A DNA stretch of 64,000 bases from Pseudobacillus lumedeiriae (GCF_044891285.1 NZ_JAUIYO010000001.1:248001-312000), one strand, 5' to 3'. Counted from the first letter of the stretch, positions 9,027-18,115 are shown. Translations and numbers: made by a program. Notes: generated by a model from the sequence alone, not told the origin.

Positions 9027-9075
9027 ACACAACATATTGTGTTTGTTTTTCCTAACTCATTACTATATATTGAGT
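9027..9075 (-). promoter_or_regulatory. Tandem NrdR boxes upstream of nrdJ
   Basis: Box 1 is ACACAACATATTGTGT at 9027-9042, inside a longer perfect inverted repeat with 12-base arms (9021-9032 and 9037-9048). Box 2 is TTACTATATATTGAGT at 9060-9075. Both fit the NrdR consensus acaCwAtATaTwGtgt, and their starts are 33 bases apart (about three helical turns). A TATAAT (minus strand, 8990-8995) lies downstream and a TTGACA at about 9087-9092 upstream, so bound NrdR would block RNA polymerase. The rest of the 319-base gap (8946-9264) shows nothing else. Confidence 0.85.
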
Positions 9076-9218
9076 TAAAAACATTTTTTTGTCAAGCTGA
9101 AAAATAACGGGTTTTATGGGTAAAAGTGCGATTTCATTAGATAAAGCAGCGATACTCTCGAAAAAAGAAAAACTTTCATGTTTGCCTATCAATTAAGAAA
9201 CCAGTCATTTTTCCGCAA

Positions 9219-9254
9219 AAAAAGAGAACAGACCTCAAGGCCAGTTTCTCTTTT
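9219..9254 (-). terminator. Terminator downstream of lipM
   Basis: Imperfect hairpin: AAAGAGAA-CAG-CCT against AGG-CAG-TTCTCTTT, with A run on the plus strand at 9216-9222 (T run on minus). Ten bases past the lipM stop. Confidence 0.7.
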
Positions 9255-9264
9255 GCTGGACGAT

Positions 9265-10101
9265 TCACCTTTTGAAATTCCATTCATCCGAAGAGTACTT
9301 TTCTTTTGCAAGTTGTTCAATATAGATCATTTCTTCCCGTGTAAATTCATACGGCTCCAATTCAATGCCAAGACCTTCTTCAAACCCTTTTTTAAATGCT
9401 TCTCCTGCCATACGATAGGTCACTTTATTCGGGCTGATTTCATTCACGGCAACAGCTTTATTTTTAAATGCTTGCTGCATCCGCTCTTTCACGCGTTCAT
9501 TTGAATATGTAAATAAACTGAACAGCTTATCTTCATCCAGATCAAGCAAAATCGAACCGTGCTGCAGAATCACACCTTTTTGTCTCGTTTGCGCACTTCC
9601 TGCTACCTTTCGGCCTTCAACAACGAGTTCATACCAGCTTGGCGCATCGAAACAGACAGAGGAGCGTGGATTTTTCAAACTGCTTTTTTCCTCTTCCGTT
9701 CTTGGTATCGCAAAATAAGCGTCTAATCCAAGCTGATGAAACCCTTTTAGAATTCCTTCAGATATCACCCTGTACGCTTCCGTCACCCCCGTCGGCATAT
9801 TAGGATGCTCCTCTGTCACAATGACACTGTATGTCAATTCATGCTCGTGAAGCACACCCCTTCCGCCTGTTGGACGACGGACGAAACCGAGACCATGTCG
9901 TTTAACAGCAGCAAAATCAATTTCCTTTGCCGCTTTTTGAAAATAGCCGATCGACAGCGCTGCCGGCTCCCATCCATAAAAACGAATAACCGGCGGAATT
10001 TTGCCTTCGCTGTGCCACTCCAGCAGAGCTTCATCCATTGCCATATTGAAGCTTGCCGATTGCCGGCCGGAATCAACAAACTTCCAAGTTTCTTTTTTCA
10101 T
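9265..10101 (-). CDS. lipM: Octanoyltransferase LipM
   Basis: 278 residues from the ATG at 10099-10101, the same length as B. subtilis LipM. Transfers octanoyl from acyl carrier protein to GcvH, the first step of lipoate synthesis; LipL then moves it to other E2 proteins. Motifs: FVRRPTGGRGVLH (substrate pocket), the active-site Cys150 in SSVCFDAPS, and GSAQTRQKGVILQHGS. The nearby glycine cleavage genes use the lipoylated GcvH product. The open frame extends 12 codons further upstream, but MKKETW is the conserved beginning. Confidence 0.96.
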   Translation of the reverse strand: MKKETWKFVDSGRQSASFNMAMDEALLEWHSEGKIPPVIRFYGWEPAALSIGYFQKAAKEIDFAAVKRHGLGFVRRPTGGRGVLHEHELTYSVIVTEEHPNMPTGVTEAYRVISEGILKGFHQLGLDAYFAIPRTEEEKSSLKNPRSSVCFDAPSWYELVVEGRKVAGSAQTRQKGVILQHGSILLDLDEDKLFSLFTYSNERVKERMQQAFKNKAVAVNEISPNKVTYRMAGEAFKKGFEEGLGIELEPYEFTREEMIYIEQLAKEKYSSDEWNFKR

Positions 10102-10260
10102 GATGATTGCCGCCTTCTTTATAATAAATTCACTCACCTAGTGTATCAAAAGCAGAGAAAAAAACAAAGAGGTATACACTGTGTTTATTTCTTTTGATTC
10201 TTCACACAGCCACGTTTATAATAGAAATCAGCGCATGTCTACTAGGAAGGGGTGTATCCA

Positions 10261-10635
10261 ATGCTCTATACAATAGCTACCATTTTAGGCGTCATTATTT
10301 TGTATACTTTATATATGTATTTTTCCCAGAAAAAAGCGGTCAAGCCGCTCTCTCAGGAAGAGTTCATTAAAGGCTACCGCAAGGCGCAGCTCATTGACGT
10401 CCGTGAACCGAACGAATTTGAAGCCGGCCATATTCTTGGCGCCCGTAATATCCCACTTACACAATTAAAAACGCGCATGAAAGAAATCCGTCCCGACAAG
10501 ACCGTATATCTATACTGCCAAAGCGGCATACGCAGCGGCCGGGCGGCCCAGACACTGTACAAAAAAGGCTACCGCGATCTTTATCATCTTCGAGGCGGCT
10601 TTAAACAATGGACTGGAAAAGTGAAAAGTAAGTGA
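10261..10635 (+). CDS. yqhL: Membrane-anchored rhodanese-like protein YqhL
   Basis: 124 residues from ATG 10261, eight bases after AGGAAGGGG; an in-frame GTG at 10252 overlaps that site. One N-terminal membrane helix (about 5-22) precedes a single rhodanese domain with active-site loop CQSGIRSG (Cys at about residue 89), so the persulfide Cys is intact. The family ending GGFKQW is present. The substrate is unknown. It is monocistronic and divergent from lipM. Confidence 0.9.
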   Translation: MLYTIATILGVIILYTLYMYFSQKKAVKPLSQEEFIKGYRKAQLIDVREPNEFEAGHILGARNIPLTQLKTRMKEIRPDKTVYLYCQSGIRSGRAAQTLYKKGYRDLYHLRGGFKQWTGKVKSK

Positions 10636-10639
10636 AAAG

Positions 10640-10862
10640 AGGCTGACCCAAAAGGTCGTTAAAAACGACTGTTTAGGGTCAGTCTTTCTTTTGTTTTTTT
10701 TTGACAAAATCCAAACGATGATGTTTTACTAAGTTGATTGTAGTGGAAGGCGCGAAGACTCCTGCAGGGAAGCGAAGCACCTAGAATGGAAATCAATGAA
10801 CAAGTTTAAAAAAATCACACAACAAAGGGGATGCCCCTAAAGTTATACTCTTGGGACATCCT
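10640..10862 (+). repeat. Dispersed intergenic repeat, copy 1 (hairpin-core-hairpin)
   Basis: Starts with a terminator-like hairpin (AGGCTGACCC ... GGGTCAGTCT, T-rich after), then a spacer with TTTTTTTGACAAAATCCAAACG, a core related to TTGATT-GTGGAAGGCGCGAAGACTCC, and ends with a second imperfect hairpin (GGATGCCCC ... GGGACATCC) near the gcvPB stop. Related copies lie at 29540-29738 and, reversed, 43729-43952. The first hairpin probably terminates yqhL and the second gcvPB. Confidence 0.75.
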
Positions 10863-10874
10863 CTCTTTTCTATA

Positions 10875-12347
10875 TTAAATATTTTGCAATTCTTTTTCGT
10901 AACGAAGGACAGGCTTGCGAGCCGCTGTCGTTTCATCAAGACGGCCGATGACGGTTGTATGAGGCGCTTCTTGAACGATTTCAGGATTTGTTTCTGCTTC
11001 CCTCGCAATCTGAATCATCTTATCAATAAACGCATCAAGTGTTTCTTTTGATTCGGTTTCTGTCGGCTCGATCATAATACACTCTTCTACATTCAGCGGG
11101 AAGTAGATCGTTGGCGGATGAAAACCGAAATCAAGCAGACGCTTCGCTATATCAAGCGTACGTACACCAAGCTTTTTCTGACGCTTACCGCTCAACACAA
11201 ATTCATGCTTACAATGACGGTCAAATGGCAGGTCGAAATAAGGAGCGAGCCTGCGCATCATATAGTTCGCATTTAATACAGCATATTCCGTCACTGCTTT
11301 CAAGCCATCCGGTCCCATCGAACGGATATATGTGTAAGCCCGAACGTTAATACCAAAGTTTCCATAGAATGGCTTCACGCGCCCAATCGCTTGCGGACGA
11401 TCATAGTCGAAGTGGTATACATCGTCTTTTTTCACTAACACAGGCTTCGGCAAATAAGGAATCAAGTCTTTCTTCACACCTACAGGGCCAGATCCCGGAC
11501 CGCCGCCGCCGTGGGGACCAGTGAACGTTTTATGAAGGTTTAAGTGAACGACGTCAAATCCCATGTCTCCAGGCCGCGCTTTCGACATAACCGCATTTAA
11601 GTTTGCCCCATCATAGTACACCTTGCCGCCGACCCCATGAATAATTTCGGCTATTTCTAAAATATTCTCTTCAAACAAGCCAAGCGTGTTTGGATTCGTC
11701 AGCATAAGCGCAGCCGTTGTTTCATCGGCCACACGTTTCAAGTCTTCTAAATCGACTAATCCGTCTTCTCCCGATTTGACCGTCACTGTTTCAAAGCCTG
11801 CGACCGTCGCAGAGGCCGGGTTTGTACCATGAGCAGAGTCGGGAACGATGACCTTTGTACGATTGAAATCACCATTTGTTTCGTGATACGCACGGATCAT
11901 CATCAGTGCCGTCCATTCACCATGAGCACCAGCTGCCGGCTGAAGGGTCACTTCATCCATACCAGTAATCTCTTTTAAGTGCTCCTGCAGATCATACATG
12001 AGCTCCAATGCCCCTTGTACAGTCTCTTCCTGCTGAAGCGGATGAATATAAGCGAAGCCGTCAAAACGTGCGACATCTTCATTGATTTTTGGGTTATATT
12101 TCATCGTACATGAACCAAGCGGATAAAATCCTGAGTCTACCCCATGATTTCTCTTCGATAACGCTGTATAATGACGCATAATGTCGAGCTCAGACACCTC
12201 TGGAAGTTCAGGTTCTTCTTCCCGCAAATACCCAGCAGGCAAAAGTGCCGATAAAGCTGTTTCCGGTACATCTAACTCAGGCAGACTATAGCCAATCCGC
12301 CCCGGCTGAGACACTTCAAATATAAGCTCCTGATCGTTCTTATTCAT
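10875..12347 (-). CDS. gcvPB: Glycine dehydrogenase (decarboxylating) subunit 2
   Basis: 490 residues from the ATG at 12345-12347, which overlaps the gcvPA stop by eight bases and has GGGGGA upstream. It is the PLP-binding half of the split P-protein: the Schiff-base Lys lies in NLHKTFTGPHGGGGPG. With GcvPA it decarboxylates glycine and passes aminomethyl to the lipoyl arm of GcvH. Length and split architecture are typical of Bacillus. Last gene of the gcv operon. Confidence 0.97.
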   Translation of the reverse strand: MNKNDQELIFEVSQPGRIGYSLPELDVPETALSALLPAGYLREEEPELPEVSELDIMRHYTALSKRNHGVDSGFYPLGSCTMKYNPKINEDVARFDGFAYIHPLQQEETVQGALELMYDLQEHLKEITGMDEVTLQPAAGAHGEWTALMMIRAYHETNGDFNRTKVIVPDSAHGTNPASATVAGFETVTVKSGEDGLVDLEDLKRVADETTAALMLTNPNTLGLFEENILEIAEIIHGVGGKVYYDGANLNAVMSKARPGDMGFDVVHLNLHKTFTGPHGGGGPGSGPVGVKKDLIPYLPKPVLVKKDDVYHFDYDRPQAIGRVKPFYGNFGINVRAYTYIRSMGPDGLKAVTEYAVLNANYMMRRLAPYFDLPFDRHCKHEFVLSGKRQKKLGVRTLDIAKRLLDFGFHPPTIYFPLNVEECIMIEPTETESKETLDAFIDKMIQIAREAETNPEIVQEAPHTTVIGRLDETTAARKPVLRYEKELQNI

Positions 12348-13686
12348 GGCTATCCCCCAATTCTGCTGCAAAGAGCTCAATTTCTTCTTTTGTCCGCAAT
12401 TCTGTCACAGCAACTAACATACAATTCTCTAATTCTTTATAAGTAAGCCCAAGATCATAGCCGCCTATTATTCCCTTTTTAAACAGCTTTTGATTCACTT
12501 CTTTGATGGGCTTATTTAAACGGACAACAAACTCATTAAATATTGGTCCATCAAACACGATATCCAGACCATGCTGCTTCATTGTTTCTCTAGCAAAAAA
12601 TGCTTTTTGCAAGTTTTGCACCGCGATTTCACGAACACCTTTTTTACCTAAAGCTGTCATCGCTACGCTGGCTGCGAGAGCATTGAGTGCCTGGTTAGAA
12701 CAAATATTAGAAGTCGCTTTATCACGGCGAATATGCTGCTCACGCGCCTGCAGTGTCAGCACAAATCCGCGGCGGCCTTCATCATCATGTGTCTGGCCAA
12801 CAAGACGGCCCGGCACTTTACGCATCAGCTTTTTCGTTACGGCAAAGTATCCACAATGTGGTCCGCCGAATTGAGCTGGAATACCGAATGGCTGTGCATC
12901 ACCAATCACAATATCTGCTCCAAACTTTCCAGGAGGTGTCAACGCACCTAGAGAAAGCGGATTAGAAGAGACAACAAACATCGCTTTTTGTCCGTGAGCC
13001 GCTTTTTCTACTTCTGCAAGTGGTTCAACGGCGCCGAAAAAGTTCGGATATTGAACAATAACCCCCGCTGTGTCGCTGTCTACAAGCTGATTTAATTGAT
13101 CAATATCTGTTACACCATTCATATGAGGTACTTCGATCACTTCAATGCCCTGTCCTTTCGCATACGTTTTTAATACGTCACGCGATTCAGGATGAACCGT
13201 TTCTGATACGAGTACTTTCTTCTTTTTCGTTTGAGCCGCGCTAAGCATCGCCGCTTCTGCTAAAGCTGTACCTCCATCATACATCGAGGAGTTGGCTACA
13301 TCCATACCTGTCAATTCACAAATCATCGTTTGGAATTCAAAAATGGCTTGCAGCTCCCCTTGAGAAATTTCTGGCTGGTACGGTGTATAAGCTGTATAAA
13401 ATTCAGAACGGGAAATGACGTGGTCCACAATGGACGGTGTGTAATGATCATATACGCCTGCCCCTAAAAAGGAAGCATATTGTTTTGCATTCGCATTTTT
13501 GGCAGCCATTGCACTCAATTCTTTTTTCAAAGCCGGTTCCGATTTTGCTTCCTTGATATCGTACAACCCTTGGAAACGTACTTGTTCAGGGATGTCTGCA
13601 AATAATTCATCAATTGTTTGAACACCAACTGCCGAAAGCATCTCTTTCTTATCAGATTCAGTCATTGGCAAATAACGATGTTTCAT
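12340..13686 (-). CDS. gcvPA: Glycine dehydrogenase (decarboxylating) subunit 1
   Basis: 448 residues, the N-terminal half of the split P-protein; it lacks the PLP lysine, as expected. Motifs YTPYQPEISQGELQAIFEFQ and NSSMYDGGTA are characteristic. Forms the alpha2beta2 enzyme with GcvPB. It lies 22 bases downstream of gcvT and overlaps gcvPB by eight bases. GAAGGGGGAAAAG precedes the ATG. Confidence 0.97.
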   Translation of the reverse strand: MKHRYLPMTESDKKEMLSAVGVQTIDELFADIPEQVRFQGLYDIKEAKSEPALKKELSAMAAKNANAKQYASFLGAGVYDHYTPSIVDHVISRSEFYTAYTPYQPEISQGELQAIFEFQTMICELTGMDVANSSMYDGGTALAEAAMLSAAQTKKKKVLVSETVHPESRDVLKTYAKGQGIEVIEVPHMNGVTDIDQLNQLVDSDTAGVIVQYPNFFGAVEPLAEVEKAAHGQKAMFVVSSNPLSLGALTPPGKFGADIVIGDAQPFGIPAQFGGPHCGYFAVTKKLMRKVPGRLVGQTHDDEGRRGFVLTLQAREQHIRRDKATSNICSNQALNALAASVAMTALGKKGVREIAVQNLQKAFFARETMKQHGLDIVFDGPIFNEFVVRLNKPIKEVNQKLFKKGIIGGYDLGLTYKELENCMLVAVTELRTKEEIELFAAELGDSHE

Positions 13687-13708
13687 AACTTTTCCCCCTT
13701 CTCTCCTC

Positions 13709-14809
13709 TTATTTTGAACGTTTATAAAATGGCGGTTTCACTGTTTTTGCTGCTAGTTTTTTACCCCGGATCTCTACGAACAATTCCTGGTCTGGTACAG
13801 CCAGCTCGGCTTTGACTAATGCAAGACCAATATTTTTCTTTAATGTCGGTGATTGCGTACCCGTCGTTACGTGACCTGCCGCTTCTTCTCCTGAAAAAAC
13901 GGGATAGCCATGACGCGGGATCCCCCTATCAATCATTTCAAGACCAATCAGCTTCCGCTTAGAGCCATTTTCCTTCTGCTCTTTTAAAGCTGTGAGTCCG
14001 ATAAATTCTTCTTTATTTGTTTTAACAGCAAAGCCAAGGCCCGCTTCAATTGGCGATATATCTTCTGACAGTTCCTGACCATATAATGCCAGATTCGCTT
14101 CAAAACGCAATGTATCACGTGCACCCAGGCCGCATGGAACTAAGCCTTCCTCTTCGCCCGCTTCTAATAGATCCTTCCATATCTTCCCTGCATCGCCGCT
14201 TTGACTATAAATCTCAAAACCATCTTCTCCTGTGTATCCAGTCCGTGACACTAGAGCATGTGCACCATTGATGCTGACATGCTGGCGAAATGCAAATGAC
14301 TTGATGTCTTGTAAGTCAACACCGGCTACAAGCTTTTGAAGAATGCTTTCAGCAGCCGGTCCTTGAATGGCAAGCTGCGCCCAATCCTGCGATACATTGT
14401 TTATTTGCACTTCTCCTGTCCCATGCTCTTTCAGCCACTGGAAATCCTTCTCGGTATTTGCGGCATTCACGACAAGCAGGTAGTCTTCTTCAGCCAGCAT
14501 GTAGACGAGCAAGTCATCGATCGTACCTCCTTGTTCATTGCACATAATTGTATACATGGCACGGTCGGGCTGCAGCTTTGACAAGTCATTCGTCATCATT
14601 TTTTGCAAGAAAGCTAAGGCGTCTTTTCCCTTGACTGTAATCTCTCCCATGTGGGATACATCAAAAAGACCAGCCTTCGTCCGGACAGCTTCATGCTCCT
14701 CTTTAATACTTGAAAACTGAACAGGGAGCTCCCATCCACCAAAATCAATGGTTTTTGCCCCATATTGTTTATACAGTTCAAACAGCGGCGTACGCTTTAG
14801 TTCTCCCAT
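13709..14809 (-). CDS. gcvT: Aminomethyltransferase (glycine cleavage T-protein)
   Basis: 366 residues from the ATG at 14807-14809 (GCAGGAG upstream). Transfers the one-carbon unit from aminomethyl-lipoyl GcvH to tetrahydrofolate, giving 5,10-methylene-THF and ammonia. The N-terminal FDVSHMGEI, the catalytic Asp region NDLSKLQPDRAMY and the C-terminal OB-like domain are all present. The first gene after the glycine riboswitch. gcvH is not in the window, as in B. subtilis where it lies elsewhere. Confidence 0.97.
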   Translation of the reverse strand: MGELKRTPLFELYKQYGAKTIDFGGWELPVQFSSIKEEHEAVRTKAGLFDVSHMGEITVKGKDALAFLQKMMTNDLSKLQPDRAMYTIMCNEQGGTIDDLLVYMLAEEDYLLVVNAANTEKDFQWLKEHGTGEVQINNVSQDWAQLAIQGPAAESILQKLVAGVDLQDIKSFAFRQHVSINGAHALVSRTGYTGEDGFEIYSQSGDAGKIWKDLLEAGEEEGLVPCGLGARDTLRFEANLALYGQELSEDISPIEAGLGFAVKTNKEEFIGLTALKEQKENGSKRKLIGLEMIDRGIPRHGYPVFSGEEAAGHVTTGTQSPTLKKNIGLALVKAELAVPDQELFVEIRGKKLAAKTVKPPFYKRSK

Positions 14810-14873
14810 TCTCCTGCCCCTTTCAATGCTTATTGTTTCATCGTCATTTTGCGGTTCCATCCGTTCTGAATAT

Positions 14874-15077
14874 AAAAAAGGACAGAGAACAGCTTATAAA
14901 AGTTGTCCTCTGTCCTTGAACCTGAAAGTTTACCCCCATCAAATGGGCTGTCTTCTTTGGTGGTTTCGATGACGAAACACTCTCCAGAGATGCGTCCAGC
15001 AAGAGTTCTTTTGCCTGAGAGATTCACAAAAAGTTTGTTTGCTCCTTCGGCGCTGTATAAACAGTCTCTCCCCTTGC
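14874..15077 (-). ncRNA. Tandem glycine riboswitch with terminator, controls gcvT-gcvPA-gcvPB
   Basis: Reading the minus strand: aptamer 1 has GGGAGAG, GCCGAAGGAGCAA and AATCTCTCAGGCAAAAG; aptamer 2 has CATCTCTGGAGAG, ACCACCAAAGAAG and CTTTCAGGTTCAAGGAC. A terminator follows at 14874-14916 (GGACAGAGgAcAaCTT / AAGctgTtCTCTGTCC plus a T run). In B. subtilis glycine binding turns on expression of the same operon by preventing termination, so excess glycine induces its own breakdown. The distance from terminator to gcvT is about 65 bases. Confidence 0.95.
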
Positions 15078-15240
15078 CTTCATTCGCTATATTTAATTAA
15101 TAAATGGGTATACTATGAACACCTGATTAGAAACAATCAATAATGTTCGTTTTTTGCAAAATGACATAATATTTAGTTCCTTTACATCCTACCATTAAAG
15201 GTGAGGTTTCGGCAATACATTTTATAAAGGAGTTTTTAAA

Positions 15241-16941
15241 ATGAACGTAGATATACACTTTAACCACGCATGGGAAGAAGAGTTAGAGAAAAGAATTGAA
15301 CAAGATGGACCGTGGGGAAGCTGGTCGCTTTTTCAATCAACTGTAAAAATGGAAACACGAATGATGGTGTCGAATTTTGAAGGATTGTTAGCCCCTAAGT
15401 TTTTGCCAGGTCTCACTCCTCTTCCCCATCAGCTTGAAGCGGCAAGAAAAGTCATCGAGGAAATGAATGGAAAAGCCATTTTAGCCGATGAAGTAGGACT
15501 TGGGAAAACGATCGAGGCAGGACTCGTATTAAAAGAATATTTAATACGGGGTCTCGTAAAAAAAGTATTGATCTTAGCTCCCGCTTCCCTCGTTTCACAA
15601 TGGGCTGATGAATTGAACACCAAGTTTTATATTCCAGCCGTGGCCCAGAAAAAGTTTTATGCCTGGGATCAATATGATATTGTCATCTCTTCCATTGATA
15701 CAGCGAAACGAAGTCCTCACAAAGAAAAAATTTATGAACAAGACTACGATTTAGTCATTATTGATGAAGCTCATAAATTAAAAAATCATAAAACAAAAAA
15801 CTATCAGTTTGTCCGCCATTTAAAAAAGAAGTTTTGTCTGCTCCTGACAGCGACGCCTATTCAAAATCGATTGGATGAAATGTTTCATCTCGTTTCACTG
15901 TTGAAGCCTGGTCATCTAGGAAGCGAAGGACAATTTACCGATCAATTTAAAAAAGGAGACCGGCAAGTACAAAACCACCAGCATTTAATGAAGCTGATGA
16001 ATAAAGTGATGATCCGCAACCGCCGTCAGGACACAGGGGTAGAGTGGACGGCTAGAAAAGTGGAATCCATCAAAGTAACATTCACGGATGAGGAGCGTGC
16101 GCTTTACGACACACTTCAACAGTTTGTCCGCAGCCAGCCTCAGGAGATCAGCTCTGCCTTGTCGTTACTCACCTTGCAGAGAGAAGCTTGCAGCAGCAAA
16201 GAAGCCGTCTTTTTCACGTTGAAAAATATGGCAAAGAAATTATACGGAAACGAACTTGCCTTTCCGGAAAGTTTTCAAGAGGTGTTATCTCATATCCAAA
16301 ACATTGCGCAAAATTCAAAAGCGCAAAAAGCATTAGAACTCGTTCATTCGATCGACGACAAAGTCATTATTTTCACGGAATACCGGGCCACCCAGCTATA
16401 TTTACAATGGTTTTTTAAACAACATGGCATTTCATCTGTTCCCTTTCGCGGCGGCTTTAAGCGCGGAAAAAAAGATTGGATGAAACAGCTGTTTCAGCAG
16501 CACGCCCAGGTCTTAATTGCAACTGAGGCCGGCGGCGAAGGGCTGAATTTGCAGTTTTGCCATCATTTAATCAACTTTGATCTTCCATGGAATCCTATGC
16601 GGCTTGAACAAAGGATTGGCCGTGTTCACCGTTTTGGACAATCTGAGGATGTACATATTTACAATTTCAGCATTGAAGATACGATTGAAGACAGAATTCT
16701 CCAGCTTCTCTATGAAAAAATTCATTTATTTGAACAAGCAGTCGGGCAGCTTGATGACATTTTAGAGAGGATGGAAATTCCTAATATGCAAGAACACTTA
16801 ACTGATATTTTTCAGCATTCAAAAACAGAAGGTGAATTACAAGTGAAGATGAAAAATCTCGAGGCAGCTATTGAACTCGCAAACGAATGGAAAAAAGGAG
16901 AGGACGCATTTGCTGAAAAACGAAATTCATCTATTTCTTAA
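15241..16941 (+). CDS. yqhH: SNF2-family DEAD/DEAH helicase YqhH
   Basis: 566 residues, close to B. subtilis YqhH. Helicase motifs in order: Walker A in DEVGLGKTIEAG (about residue 85), DEAH in IIDEAHKLKN (about 170), LLTATPIQNR (motif III), GGEGLNLQFC (V) and QRIGRVHRFGQ (VI). Typical RapA/SNF2-type ATP-dependent remodeller; its target is unknown. GGAG lies upstream of the ATG. The 3' end overlaps yqhG by 32 bases, so the two are probably coexpressed. Confidence 0.92.
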   Translation: MNVDIHFNHAWEEELEKRIEQDGPWGSWSLFQSTVKMETRMMVSNFEGLLAPKFLPGLTPLPHQLEAARKVIEEMNGKAILADEVGLGKTIEAGLVLKEYLIRGLVKKVLILAPASLVSQWADELNTKFYIPAVAQKKFYAWDQYDIVISSIDTAKRSPHKEKIYEQDYDLVIIDEAHKLKNHKTKNYQFVRHLKKKFCLLLTATPIQNRLDEMFHLVSLLKPGHLGSEGQFTDQFKKGDRQVQNHQHLMKLMNKVMIRNRRQDTGVEWTARKVESIKVTFTDEERALYDTLQQFVRSQPQEISSALSLLTLQREACSSKEAVFFTLKNMAKKLYGNELAFPESFQEVLSHIQNIAQNSKAQKALELVHSIDDKVIIFTEYRATQLYLQWFFKQHGISSVPFRGGFKRGKKDWMKQLFQQHAQVLIATEAGGEGLNLQFCHHLINFDLPWNPMRLEQRIGRVHRFGQSEDVHIYNFSIEDTIEDRILQLLYEKIHLFEQAVGQLDDILERMEIPNMQEHLTDIFQHSKTEGELQVKMKNLEAAIELANEWKKGEDAFAEKRNSSIS

Positions 16942-17698
16942 CACTTATTTTAAAGCGGCTGAATGTACCTTTTTAGAAGAAACAGAAGGTTCACTCACTG
17001 TCAAACTAACCCCTGAGCTGGATAAAGAGCTGATGAACCGGCCATTTTACTGGCATTATGCTGAAAAAACAGGAATGAAGGGCGAACCGCTTTCATTAAC
17101 CCTTATTACCGAGCAGTCGAAAGCCCCTAAGGAGCTGAAAGGAGAAAGCGTTCATTTTGGCACTCCGCGATTGCAGCAAATTTTCCAATCTGCCAAGCAG
17201 CATACTAGTTTTATCCGTCTTTACGAACAAAAAACAACGGACAGCCGGCAGGCTCTTCACCCCTGGCTGTTAGTCAATATGAAAGTTTCTTATGAGGCTA
17301 ATCGCAAAAAAGATATGTTTCATTCATTCGGTCTTAATTTAATTAATGGCGTGATTCAAGAAGACTTTATGGGTCAACTGAGCTACAAATCTTTAGTATC
17401 AAAAATTCCCGATTATTCTTTTACCATTACTCCTTTAATCAAACCTACAAGCGGCGTTAAGCGGCTGCAGCGTTTTTTAACTTCTCAAATTGAAAACGAA
17501 AACCATGATTGGGCTGTAAAAGCGCGAATGAAGTGGAACGAAGATTTAACTTTACTTGATGACTTTTATGAAAACGAGGAGAAAAAGCCCGAGGCTTACT
17601 TTATTGAAAAAGCGGCACTTGAAAAACAATATTCGCCAAGAATTTATGTAGATACGATTAACGGCGGCCTCATTTACCTGCATCCTTCCAGCGGATAA
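16910..17698 (+). CDS. yqhG: YqhG family protein, partner of the SNF2 helicase
   Basis: 262 residues from the TTG at 16910, which follows AGGAGAGG by about seven bases; the frame is open 13 codons further inside yqhH. Begins LLKNEIHLFLNTYF and contains NRPFYWHYAEKTG, conserved in YqhG. No recognised catalytic motif, signal peptide or membrane segment. Overlap with yqhH suggests joint function, but neither is characterised. Confidence 0.85.
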   Translation: MLKNEIHLFLNTYFKAAECTFLEETEGSLTVKLTPELDKELMNRPFYWHYAEKTGMKGEPLSLTLITEQSKAPKELKGESVHFGTPRLQQIFQSAKQHTSFIRLYEQKTTDSRQALHPWLLVNMKVSYEANRKKDMFHSFGLNLINGVIQEDFMGQLSYKSLVSKIPDYSFTITPLIKPTSGVKRLQRFLTSQIENENHDWAVKARMKWNEDLTLLDDFYENEEKKPEAYFIEKAALEKQYSPRIYVDTINGGLIYLHPSSG

Positions 17699-17876
17699 AG
17701 TGCAACTTCCGTAGCTGGGAATTTTCTTTACCCGCTGGTGGTTAGTTGAACGGATCGGGCGTTTCTCCCCGCCTATGCTTTTTAGAAACAACCTAAAGCC
17801 TTGAGACGGGGGCTTACTGCCGGTTAATGTGGAATAAATGAGAACCGCTTCATTCATATGTAAATAGCGCTGCCCG
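17699..17876. other. Structured intergenic stretch between yqhG and yqzE, no match recognised
   Basis: Rich in short inverted repeats: AGCtGGGa / CCCGCT at 17714-17736, and CCCCGCC ... GGGGG at 17767-17812 enclosing TTTAG / CTAAA (17781-17797). It could be the 3' end of a transcript from either side, a structured RNA or a remnant of a mobile element. No poly-T tract marks a simple terminator. Confidence 0.4.
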
Positions 17877-18047
17877 TCACTTTTTATGAAATAACTGGCG
17901 CAGCGCCCAAGGAAGCAGGCCGAACCATCTAGCAGAGAAAGCAGGGCGCCCGGCCTGTTTCTGCCGGCGTTTTTCTTTTCTTACTCGTTTGGGCTCATTT
18001 AAGTAACCAAAAAAAGCCCCCATAAAGTATTTTACATATTCATTCAT
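17877..18047 (-). CDS. yqzE: YqzE family small protein
   Basis: 56 residues from the ATG at 18045-18047, eight bases after GGGAGG; another in-frame ATG at 18053 is too close to that site. The peptide begins MNEYVKYFM, has a strongly basic middle (KRVRKEKRRQKQ) and ends WFGLLPWALRQLFHKK. Length, composition and position directly after comGG match B. subtilis yqzE. Function unknown; linkage to comG is conserved. Confidence 0.8.
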   Translation of the reverse strand: MNEYVKYFMGAFFGYLNEPKRVRKEKRRQKQAGRPAFSARWFGLLPWALRQLFHKK

Positions 18048-18115
18048 TAACATCGCCTCCCATGGTCGATGTCAGTTTTTCCAATTTCCCCTCATTTTAA
18101 ACAGCAGTCCCCTTG

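Noticed and set aside
17552..17857. 101-codon minus-strand open frame antisense to the end of yqhG
   Set aside because: It overlaps the clearly coding yqhG 3' end, has no ribosome binding site and its sequence follows the structured stretch.
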